Assembly (NCBI RefSeq): GCF_030272615.1
Contig: NC_081405.1
Span: forward strand, 606,582,677-606,646,676
Length of the DNA: 64,000 nucleotides
Source of the DNA: Cryptomeria japonica
Lineage: Eukaryota > Streptophyta > Pinopsida > Cupressales > Cupressaceae
Direction: 5' to 3'
Part shown: in pieces, positions 11,963-21,326 of the stretch
Position numbering within the stretch: position 1 is the first letter of the stretch
Layout: every line of letters begins with the position of its first letter
The notes under the pieces: model-generated
What the model was told of the DNA's origin: nothing
Database searches by the model: none
What the model saw: only the letters and a program-made list of their open reading frames with translations
Translations under genes and position numbers: made by a program

Positions 11963-12224
11963 AATGGAAACAGGGTTGTTCAAGGGTACTTTGTCATTGT
12001 TGGCAAAGGGGGAGAAGTACTCTATCTATTTTGGAGAAGTATCCAGTTTTAAAATTTTGATATATGCTTTATGCTCTGATATCTCAATATTTATGTTCTG
12101 TATGCAAAACTGCTATACATTGTATTGATTAAGGGATAGTGTATATGCTTAGGGGGAGCAATTTTGCTAATGGCATGATTTTGTTGTAAAGCACTTGGAT
12201 GTCAAAATTTTATTTTCCTAAGTG

Positions 12225-12250
12225 TTGCCATCAATGCCAAAGGGGGAGAT
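12225..12250 (+). other. E2 polypurine tract and its conserved upstream block
   Basis: The tract AAAGGGGGAGAT abuts the 3' LTR. Together with the upstream GCCATCAATGCC it is identical to the same place in E3 (minus strand, 35906-35881). Confidence 0.9.
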
Positions 12251-13372
12251 TGTTGGCATTTTTGATGTGCATGGTGTGATTGTCATTGATGGACGTTATA
12301 TGTATGAGTTAAAGCTCAACCGGTATGTTGTATTATAGTCTTTAGACTATTGATGTTTTGCAAAATGTGTTTCCCGATCTGAAGTGACATGTCGACCCCA
12401 AGCGGTTCGTAGATCTCAAGCGGTACAAGGGAGCAAAGTGGCATAACACATTCTTACCAGTCTTCATTTTTGTCAAAATGGCAACCAGTATTTTGTATGA
12501 ACTAGTAAGACTCTGTGATGAGTTACCAACTGACATTTTGTGATGAGTTACCAATCCACTGATTGTTTGATGGTGCCGACACACTGACAGTGCTTTTTGT
12601 GTCATGTTACTGAGTATGTCTAGATTCATTAAACCTAGGAAATTGTAATGTAATCCTATTGGACCGACATGAAATCAGATTCCTTTAAAAGGACATCATG
12701 TCTGGGGTTTTAGGTTGTTGCTAAAGGGTTTATGTTGTGCTAGGGTTTAAGGTGGTAGATGAGTTGTTGTAAGAGTGATCTTATCTGAGAAGATCAAGTT
12801 GTAACTGAGTGAGAGATAGAGAAGACTGAAGTAATGCTGGAATGCATTAGCAGTGAGCTATACTGGATCTAACCAAGTAGTTTGTGCTATTAGATAGATC
12901 AAACACTTGTTGATTACTCACATCTTTGACAAGTTTGTAGCCCTTAACCGGGTAGGCCCAAAAGCCTTTTGTAAAATCTTCTAACAAGGTGATTCACCTC
13001 TGTGAATCTAAAATCCTCTAGCAAGGTAGTCTTTAATCGGACTTATCTCCTAACAGAGATTGAGATTCCTAACAGGATCTATTCTGGTGAAGAACATTGT
13101 AAGACCTTAATCGGTCTGGTTTCTATTCTGCAAATAGTGACTTGTGAGTTCCATCTCACCATGGTTTTTCCCATTTGGGTTTCCATGTCAAATATCTTGT
13201 GTTATAGTTGTATTGCTTTTGTGGGTGAATGCTTTATTTGCATTTTGGTTTGCATGTGTGATAACTGGTCTGTCTATTAAATTGTTTTACCGGTTTGTCT
13301 TCAGACTGTTTAAGTGTTTTAGTATAGAGATTTTTGGCATACTAATTCACCCCCCCCTCTTAGTATTCATCA
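12251..13372 (+). repeat. E2 3' LTR
   Basis: 1122 bp, homologous along its full length to 5724-6882. It is preceded by the polypurine tract and followed by tgatg, the right target duplication. Confidence 0.93.
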
Positions 13373-13373
13373 T

Positions 13374-14205
13374 GATGCTCATCATGACCATACTTCTTGC
13401 AATACGAACAAGTTGGTTTATCCTTCTTAGGTGGAGTCCCCTTCTTGGAAGAGGATGAAAAATCGCCTTGTGAAGGAGAGGACGATTTCCCTTTTTCCTG
13501 TTGTGGCTTTGACATAGATTTCTTCTTCTTCTTGCTGGAATCTTTGCCTTGACTCCCTTGACTCCCTTGATTAGCCACCAAAGCCTTGGACTTTGAAGAC
13601 TTGAGAAGCCCCATGTTCAATAGCTTAGATTGTTCCAATATCAACATTTATATGAAAGCATCAAATGAAGGCATAATGTAGGAACTCCCCACTATCAAAC
13701 GATGAGTTTGGAAGCTTGAAACGAATGCTGCATATTCTAGTGCAAGATTGTCCAACAAGTTGAATATCAACTGAGCATCCTTTTTGTCAATTCCACAATC
13801 CTTAAGCTTTGCTCTTAGCTTATTTGCTTTGGTGACATAATCTTGGATTGTATCAAAATTCTTGGGATCCAAGTTGGTGAGCTCATTGTCAATCTTGTAA
13901 CCTCTGATTTCATCAACTTGACCATACAATTTCTGAAACATATCCCAAGCCTCTTTGATTGTAGTACACTTCTCAATGTGAAAAATGAGGTCATCTGATA
14001 CATACTTACGCAAATTTCTAAGAGCCATGAAATTCATTGTGAGCCATTCTAACTGAGCATTAGGATCAGCCTTAGGATTAGGTGGTGCTGCTATTGTTCC
14101 ATCTATGTAATGCGTGAGACCTTTTTCCATTAATTTGCTCCATACTTTAATTTTCCATGATGCATAATTATGTGGAGTTAAAGGTCAAAATTTATGAGGA
14201 CTCAT
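13374..14205 (-). pseudogene. gag: E1 gag (UBN2-type) with zinc knuckle, cut by E2
   Basis: The first minus-strand ATG is at 14205. The product has the copia Gag core (ASWKIKVWSKLMEKGL, EAWDMFQKLYGQ, LKDCGIDKKDAQLIFNLL) and a Ser/Lys-rich tail. It then shows the start of a CCHC knuckle (CSYCKKYGH near 13400) just before the E2 insertion. In-frame stops are present early (about 14185) and at 13648-13650. The remaining few residues of the knuckle lie on the other side of E2 at 5718. Gag would form the cytoplasmic particle. Confidence 0.88.
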
Positions 14206-15637
14206 TGCAACAAAAATGAAAGAGCACAAGGAAAGAGAGGCACAATCACACAAGACACCCCCCCAAATTCACTCAATCAAAGAACCCCCCCCCCCCAAAA
14301 AAAAAGATGATTTGGCACTTTATACTTAGTGCGTGTACAATGGGCCATTTGCAAAAAATGGCAAAGTAGACTTCTGATTTCAATTTTACAACTGCCTCAA
14401 TGAGGCCAAAGGAGACTCAAACTAATAATGCAAGAGATCTAAACTAAGATCCAAGCAAATTACAAGTACCAAGTAGGCCAAAAAAGACCAATATCTGAAA
14501 GTACAATATCTACTCATAATATCTGAAAACTGATCATAGATTATGAAAGTAGATGAAAAAATAAGCACTTTAAAAAAAAGGCACCTGAAAAGGAGGTCGT
14601 ATGAGCTCAAACGAAGCCTTTGAAGTTACAAAATTGAGGATTGGATAGGTACAACTAAGAGAATCCAAAAATTCTGAAAACCCTGTGCACCAAAATAAGA
14701 AATAACCACACCAATGCGACGAGCATGAAAACTTAGCCCAAATAAAAAAAATTGCACCAAAAAAGAAGCAAAATTGAGCAAGTAATGAGCCTCCAAAGTT
14801 GACCCAAAAATCCAAACTACTCAATGGAGAGGGGTCTAAAAGTTTTCAAAAAATGTTGACTTTGTGCTGCTGACTGGGTAGAAAGTGCTGACGTGGTAGC
14901 TGATAGGGCCTACGGGTGACGTGGTAGGCGACTAGGCCTCTGAGTGACATGGCAAGCAGAGGTGGACCCTACTGTCTACGTGGCAGGCAGAGGTAGGCCC
15001 TGCTGGTGGCGGTCACTAGAGGTCTACCGGCAGTCGGAGGTTTGGCAATAGTCGAAAGTGTGCTGGCGGCGGTGGGGCCAGGATCTGAAGCTGGCAGAGG
15101 TGTCGACGGCTGTCAGAGCGGAGGACCAATAGGGGTTGGATTGGAGAGCTGGCGATGTGGCTGAGCTAGGGGGCCAACAATGGGTGAATGGCTAGGCCGA
15201 AGCTGTTGCAGGCAGTGGGGTTGTCGAGGTCGGAGTGGCCGGCGGGACTGCTATCGAAGGGCAGCGGGAGATCTGTCGGCAGCGGACCAGCAGATGGGAG
15301 GCTCTGTACCTGCACGTGACCTACAAAACCTACAAGTACGTTGGGGGCAGAGGGGGGGTCTACGGACCCCCAAACAATTTTTTTTTTTAAAATAAAAAAT
15401 CCCCTTCTCTTTTAAAAAATAATGCCCCCCCCTTTTTTTAATAAATTCCTCCAGACCCAAAATACGACTTTTGCCAATATAGGTCGAGTTTATACTCAAT
15501 TTTTATGGAAAAGGCCTCTTGGATGCAATGGTGAGGTCGGAAACGCTCTAGGATGACTCCAAAATGTGCAGTTTCACAAATCCGGAAATAGAAGCCTTCC
15601 AAGATATCTCCCAAAACCAATCAATGAAACCCCAATA
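14206..15637 (-). other. E1 5' leader with a GC-rich 0.5-kb core
   Basis: Long untranslated leader. 14280-14310 is a C-run followed by an A-run. 14860-15345 is strikingly GC-rich, with repeated GACGTGG/ACGTGGCAGG words, in an otherwise AT-rich window. 15360-15440 holds T and C runs. No frame with family similarity is seen on either strand. Confidence 0.6.
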
Positions 15638-15649
15638 GATTTGATACCA
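15638..15649 (-). other. E1 primer binding site (initiator tRNA-Met type)
   Basis: The minus strand reads TGGTATCAAATC directly after the 5' LTR. This differs at two positions from the usual plant copia site TGGTATCAGAGC. Confidence 0.7.
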
Positions 15650-16098
15650 TGTGAGATTTTGCCAAGATCAAGGGCACAATGAAAAGCATAAAGAGAGACA
15701 ATAGAATGACAAGAACAAACTGTATTCTCATCAATATACAAATGATCAACTGGATTAACCAATACAATGAATATGAGCCTATTTATATAGGCAAGACCAT
15801 ATGGATATACGAGCATATAATCATGGCACGTGGCTCAATGAGAAACAAGGGTAGGTAAGAAATACTAGGGGTAGGTAGGAGAAATAATATAATATTCCAC
15901 AAGAGGTGGATGACCCACCGAATGTGGAGTGTAAGAGCAAAATAAGACCACAAAAGGTGGAATTTCTCCTACAAGCTATATCTCTATGTGCACACTTCCC
16001 TAAGTCTCTCATATCCAAACTACGAAGAGATGCATTATCCTAAGTTAACTTAAGTAAAGTGTAATAATACCCATGATGAATATTTATTTACACCAACA
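15650..16098 (-). repeat. E1 5' LTR
   Basis: 449 bp, same length as the left copy, followed directly by attct (16099-16103), identical to 1758-1762. Contains a TATA box on the minus strand at 15790-15781. Confidence 0.95.
15781..15790 (-). promoter_or_regulatory. TATA box in the E1 5' LTR
   Basis: The minus strand reads CTATATAAAT about 310 bases into the LTR, a good match to a plant TATA box. The same place in the 3' LTR reads TATATAAGC. It would drive the genomic RNA of E1 leftwards. Confidence 0.5.
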
Positions 16099-16444
16099 AT
16101 TCTAACTTATTTTATTTATTTTTAAATATATTTTAATTATTATTTAACACAAAGTAGAAAAATTATAACACCATATGATTTTAGCCAATAGAATTGAAGA
16201 AAAATAATTTTTATAAATTATGAAGTTAAAAATTTCACATGTGAACTCTATAAAATTTAATTTTTAAAATAAATAAATAAAATCTTGTGATTAATGGAAA
16301 ACTAATTTATTAATAACTAGTTAAGTTTCATTAAATACAATAGTATTGTGTAACTACAAGAACTAGTTAACAATAATTTAATAATTTTACATCTCAAAGT
16401 TATTATGTAACGAAAATATTAATAAACAATAAATTGTTTTAAAA

Positions 16445-16571
16445 TATCTACTCATAAGAATAATAATTAGTTCATTTCTCTTTAATGTTTTACATGTCAA
16501 AGTTTGTATTATCTATTCATAAGCATGATAATTAGTTCATGCTCTTTAATGTTTTACATGTCAAAGTCTTC
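16445..16571. repeat. Tandem duplication, about 65-bp unit, two copies
   Basis: Copies at 16445-16509 and 16510-16571, sharing CTTTAATGTTTTACATGTCA and CATAAG...ATAATTAGTTCAT. Confidence 0.85.
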
Positions 16572-16617
16572 GTTAATATTCTAAAACTTCCTTGGAGTTT
16601 CGAGTTTTTAATGCCAA

Positions 16618-17025
16618 ACTATATTTGTGGCATGATACTTTGATAGTTGTTCAATTTGCAAGAATAGTTTTAATGAGAGCTGTAAAAATTGGTCACAATT
16701 CCATGAAATTCAGGTGTAATAACATTGCTCACCATTCTATGAAAATCCTATCGCTTTCCGACATTGATTAAAAAACATCACAAATAACTTCAAGAGTAAA
16801 ATACATGTCCTAAAAGAATGTTAAAAATGTGGTTGTGAGACTATATTTGTGGCATGATACTTCAATAATTGTGAATTTGTAATAATTTTAATGAGAGTTG
16901 TAAAAATTGGTCACCATTCTATGAAATTCCTACCAATCATACACATTGATTAAAACATTTCACAAATAACTTTGAAAGAGGATAAATGCCCTTAAAAAAT
17001 GTTAAAAATATGGCCATTACAAATC
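16618..17025. repeat. Tandem duplication, about 220-bp unit, two copies
   Basis: Copies begin ACTATATTTGTGGCATGATA at 16618 and 16840. They share TAAAAATTGGTCAC and the later AATGTTAAAAAT; the second copy is shorter by small deletions. Confidence 0.85.
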
Positions 17026-17275
17026 CTAGAAAACAAAAATAATCTTTTGATTGGTCAAAAACCAAATTATTAATCACGAGTTAATGATTCCATGTATGCA
17101 ATAGTATTACCTTACTAAAAAGGTTCTCTTAAGTTATCGAAAAATATTCATATAGTTGTAGGTTTAAACTTGATATGCTTTTGATAGGGGAAGTGACACA
17201 TGGGTTAATATAAGTTACGATGGTTTACCTACATAAATTCAAGAATCATCTAAGACAATTCAAAGTCGTTCAACT

Positions 17276-17483
17276 ATCAATAATCATGTAGTATCAACTA
17301 TGTTTACAAAACAAATTAGTTGTAAAATGTTTGTGATTTTACTGGTCAAACCTCTTATCTTGTACTCAGAAATACACTAATATCAATTATCATATAGTAT
17401 CAACTATGTTTACAAAACAAATTAGTGGTGAAATGTTTGTAATTTTAGTGGTCAAACCTCTTATTTTGTACTTATAAATACAC
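17276..17483. repeat. Tandem duplication, 106-bp unit, two copies
   Basis: Copies begin at 17276 and 17382 and share AGTATCAACTATGTTTACAA and GGTCAAACCTCTTAT. Confidence 0.85.
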
Positions 17484-17582
17484 TATATAAATTGCTTGAT
17501 GATTTAGTGGCCAAAGAGGATCTAAACTAAAAAGGGGCGTAAAAATTTATTCAATCACAAGAAAAAATACAAAGCAAGAGCA

Positions 17583-17771
17583 TTACACAGCCATGTCATT
17601 CTCGACTAATTGGTCTAACTTAAGGGACAATTCTGGAGGTAATTGTCTCCTATCCACATTGTTCCAATTCTGCATATAACCAAAGAGGATCTGACCACTA
17701 AATAAAGAATACAATTCAATGATGTTCATTAGCTTATCAAATCCACCAACATAACTGATGTGATATTTCAA
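17583..17771 (-). pseudogene. Possible last exon of a host gene (unrecognised)
   Basis: The minus strand encodes about 60 residues with balanced composition (SYVGGFDKLMNIIELYSLFS, then GYMQNWNNVDRRQLPPELSL) ending NDMAV and TAA. About 35 bases further on, the minus strand has AATAAA, a normal poly(A) signal. Just upstream, CACATCAG could be a splice acceptor in phase. It has none of the hallmarks of the surrounding retroelement proteins. I do not recognise the family. It may be the end of a real gene, a captured fragment or chance. Confidence 0.35.
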
Positions 17772-18489
17772 TGTGTAATTTAAGAGGTAACATGTTTTTA
17801 TTGGGTAAGTTAGTTGTTTTAAAAAAAATTAAATATTGTGTATAATGTAATGTTTTAAATCAATGAACTTAATATTTTCCTTAAACTGCATAGGATGCTC
17901 TTTTCCCAAATTCTCTTTTCCTTAAATAACTCAATAATGTTTGTTAAGAGCATCCACATAAAAGTATTATATCAACATTTTCAGAGCATTATATTAGTGT
18001 CACAACATATTAGGTCCATTGATATTTGCTTGTTGTATTATACCTTTATTTTGAAGTCATTTGATTAGACATCCTAGGGGTTTGGCTAAAAACAATATGA
18101 CCCTCATGATTTAGCAAATTACCAAATGGTCTTTCTAAACACCTATTATTTCTAGTTATAGCTTTAAAAAAAGACCTTGGATTTTTTTATAAGATCTTGA
18201 CAAATCTTAACAAAGTGCATAGATTTTCATGATGAGTTAGTACTTTGTGGGGAAAAAATAAATATCCATAATGAATTTGTGTAAACTGGTAGACAATGTT
18301 ATTTTATAACTAGTGAATTATAAGATGATTTAAAAAATAATAATGACCAGGTTTCACAAAACATTTACAAAATCATATAGAAGATCATTTCTACATATTA
18401 CTATCTTCTAGAAAATAATAAAGCATACCAAGGGATTTCCTGAAAGGAAAGAAACCTTTATATAATTATTTCTCAAGGTTTTATCACAC

Positions 18490-19674
18490 TGTAATGTTGG
18501 TGAAATGTGAATGAGAGATCAAGAGAAAAACTACCCTTTCCCTCCAAGGAGAGATGAGAGTTTCACTACAAATTTCCCTTCAAACACTTTTCACCGAGTT
18601 ACATTTGAAAGAGGAGAGGAGAATTCACTAGATTCAACCTTCAAGGGTGAAGATTGAATTCTGAATGAAATAGGAATGATAAGTTGATCCCCTCTTCCTT
18701 ATTTGAAATGGAAAGGATTTGATTGAATTATGTAGTACACAAGTGACAAAGAACTGACTGTAACTTAAGATCATAACATGGGATGAAATTGTGTACCTGG
18801 ATTTGGTAGTAATATGTCGAGACAAAGTTGCCATGCGAATTTGAGGAAAAGTTGCTTAGACCGTGGTGGGAATGTACACGACCCTCCGAAAAATCCACGA
18901 AATGAAAAGGATTTTTCCGCCTCTGCAAATGGAGCCCAAATTTGAAAGTATAGTTGCGCATCTCCAACCTACACACAAGAGAGGAAAATGGGTTGGGATT
19001 GGGGGTTTTCCTTTAGGTCAAATCCCAGTTTTGGAATTAACCAAGTAATGAAAGACTAAATTGTAAATCACCTCAAGGGAGGTTGTGATAGCAATGTTGA
19101 TAGAAATGCTTGTGTGGAATTGAATGTTGGAGTCAATCTCCTCTTCAATGGTTGAATCCTTGACTTGAATGCAACACCTAGCCTTGAAGGGAGACTTGAG
19201 AATGCTCAATGCTGGAAAAGAATGCTTGAATGGTCTTGGATGCTTGATCGCTTATGCAACTTTACCCACTCCAATATTATCCAACTTCGACCTTATTGAA
19301 CTTATGCAAATGAGAGGACAAATGCCCGTTAAATACATGTTAGTGGATTTGATTTTCATCACAGGCCGACATCGAGGGAGTTTCCTGCCCAATGCATTAC
19401 CCATAATGCATGCTCTAGGAAGGTCTTGCCCCAAAATAGGGCAGGGATAGGGGTTCCACGCCCCTATCCTAGGAGGGAAAGTGGCACCACACCCCTATCC
19501 TACCCCTTTCTCTAGGGCAGAGTGCAGACAGAGTCGTGTGGAGGCCAAGAAAGAAGCTAATTCCGAGGGTTGAGCAATCTCCGTTCTTCGATCAGCCTAG
19601 AGGATTCATTCTCGCATGTATGAGGACCCTAATGTAGTCAAAAATTGCTAGGGTCGCAATTTTATGACACTATA
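18490..19674 (-). repeat. E7 3' LTR
   Basis: 1185 bp, homologous to the LTRs of E9 (57123-58242) and E8 (59387-60572). The minus strand starts TATAGTGTCATAAAATTGCG (first base pair changed from TG) and ends CATTACA. The polypurine tract CTAAAGTGGGGG lies just right of it (about 19692-19681). Confidence 0.88.
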
Positions 19675-20432
19675 TTTATCCCCCACTTTAGCGGGAGTAT
19701 AAGCATATGCCAATACTATCGGTAAATTACAATGAAACAAGATTGAAAGACCACGTCAAGGGGGCAAGATGCGCCAAGCTCCCAGTGGACTTAGGATCTT
19801 ACGATTTTGATTAAAAAATTAAAAGGGAAGATAAAGAAGGGGAGAACCATGACTACAAGTAACGAAATTCCCTTCACTATGAGTCATGGAAGAAAGGATA
19901 CCAAAGATTACAAAGCAAAACAAGGTTCACTAAGTAATTCTAAGTATCAAGAAGGAAAATATGAGGGGAGTGTATTCCCCCATGTTAAAGCGATTGCATG
20001 TGCCTTATTGGGAGTGATTTCTTTAAGATAGGATACACCCAAGAGAAAGAGAAGGAAGGGAGCACATTATCACAAGGATTTAGCCCCTAATCAAGGAATA
20101 AACCCAAGGATAATGAACACAAAACACGAGGTAGTGTCACTTTCCTCGGGGTCAATATGTTGTATGATAACTCATGTATATCATGTATGCATATGCATAT
20201 AATAATCTTCACTCCTTAAAGAAGGATGCTACCTTGGAAGAAAGGGAAGAGAAGATGTCTTTTGAGTCAACATGAAAGAGACCAAGAAAAGATCTCAATT
20301 CATTGTATCGTCCCCAAGTAGACATTAAGGGAACAATAGAAGAATGGTCACAAAAGAGCAAGAAAGGATAAAGAGAGAAGATCTATAGTGCTAATATTGC
20401 TAATCTAGCACGACTTCTGCCTCCCAATCTTC
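19675..20432 (-). other. E7 3' untranslated region
   Basis: Begins with the polypurine tract AAAGTGGGGG and is homologous to 58243-58993 of E9 (same words CTTTAGCGGGAGTATAAGCA on the plus strand). No coding frame. Confidence 0.7.
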
Positions 20433-20750
20433 CTAATCACTATTTTGGGAGGGAAAGCAACACACCAAAGGAGCGGCATCGAGGACAGCAGATGGAGCTA
20501 TAACAAGATCCAAACAAGGACTATGCTCATGTTGTAAGTCACTTTGTTTGATTCTAGGAGATAGGATTAAGGTTTGTGAAAATTCATCTGATAAATTCTT
20601 GTCCACATCAACATACTCATACTCATTATCAGAAGCATTAAGAGTTGTATTACCATTATGAATAACATTTTCACCCATTTCTTCATCAAAGTTTAGAGAA
20701 AGAGGAGCAAGAACATGAATAGGAGTAAAACCATCACATGTTTTGTGCAA
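20433..20750 (-). pseudogene. E7 acidic extra ORF
   Basis: About 105 codons, acidic, with NEYEYVDVDKNLSDEFSQTL and the ending CLDLVIAPSAVLDAAPLVC. E9 has the same protein at 58994-59335, so it is a feature of the family, not chance. No known domain. It lies where pol would be expected to end. Confidence 0.6.
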
Positions 20751-20903
20751 CTAATGATTTGGAGATGTAGGTTGAACATCTTGCTTGGGAGAAAAGGGAA
20801 TCATGTCAACTGTCATAGTTTGAGGAGTTTAAGTATTTTGAGGGATAGCTTCATGAGCTCAAACACGACATCTTCATTGGTGTTCTCTCACACAACGATT
20901 CCA

Positions 20904-21308
20904 TCAAGTTTTAGTGGAAGGATGAGAAGGAGGAGGAACACTTGAAAAAGTAGGAATGTTTCTCTCCTTGATAGTTGAAGGTTTAGGTTGAGGTCTTTTT
21001 GGTTGAACAAGAGGAGAAGAAGGCCTCTTCTCTTGATAAGAGGAAGGAGGTGGAACTGCACCATAGAAAGGAGGATTATTAGGTGTAGGATGGAGACCAA
21101 GTCCATCATGAGGAGGAGGTATAGGTCTAACCTTAGGAAGAATATTGTTTTTCTCCTTAAGAGAAGGTAAAGTCACATCCATAGGTATAGGTTGATGATC
21201 TTCCTTAGGAGGGAGATTAGTTATATCCATGAGGGGAAGAAGCTCATCTTGAAGAATAATAGGAATGTCAAATGTTGGAGATCTAGGTTGACTTAAGGAT
21301 AAGATCAT
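20904..21308 (-). pseudogene. E7 proline-rich ORF after the protease
   Basis: About 134 codons rich in Pro and Ser (DGLGLHPTPNNPPF, VPPPSHPSTKT). It follows the protease frame after a single stop near 21325. It may be a linker replacing pol, or the remnant of the region between protease and reverse transcriptase. No enzyme motif. Confidence 0.5.
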
Positions 21309-21326
21309 ATCTTTCTTCCATTTTTG

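Larger units (their letters stand above)
5724..13372 (+). mobile_element. E2: 7.6-kb LTR retrotransposon without pol, inserted in E1
   Basis: Bounded by long LTRs (5724-6882 and 12251-13372), both starting TGTTGGCATTTTTGATGTGCATG and ending CTTAGTATTCATCA. It has primer site TGGTATCAGAGC (6885-6896) and polypurine tract AAAGGGGGAGAT (12239-12250). The flanks are cgatg (5719-5723) and tgatg (13373-13377), a 5-bp duplication with one C/T difference. Inside are a Gag-like zinc-knuckle ORF (6921-8204) and a second long, now broken ORF (8625-11962). There is no protease, integrase, reverse transcriptase or RNase H, so it must depend on another element. Its termini match those of copia element E3. 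Confidence 0.93.
1763..16098 (-). mobile_element. E1: Ty1/copia LTR retrotransposon, split by E2
   Basis: Complete but decayed copia element on the minus strand. Both LTRs are 449 bp and start TGTTGG on the minus strand (plus-strand ends ...CCAACA). They are flanked by a perfect 5-bp duplication attct (1758-1762 and 16099-16103). The primer site lies at 15638-15649 and the polypurine tract at 2212-2219. Order from the 5' end is leader, gag (14205-13374), then, after the inserted E2, protease, integrase, reverse transcriptase and RNase H (5718-2510). This is the copia order, with integrase before reverse transcriptase. Comparing the two LTRs by eye gives about 17 substitutions in 449 bases, so the insertion is old. 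Without E2 the element is about 6.7 kb. Confidence 0.95.
16104..18489. other. AT-rich region outside the mobile elements, with three local tandem duplications
   Basis: Continuation of 1328-1762 beyond E1. No retroelement domain or terminal repeat is seen. Tandem duplications lie at 16445-16571, 16618-17025 and 17276-17483. One short frame with gene-like features is at 17583-17771. It is the best candidate for the oldest host DNA in the window. Confidence 0.5.

Noticed and set aside
15180-15395. Plus-strand frame rich in Arg and Gly
   Set aside because: It lies on the wrong strand in the GC-rich E1 leader; openness is explained by base composition.
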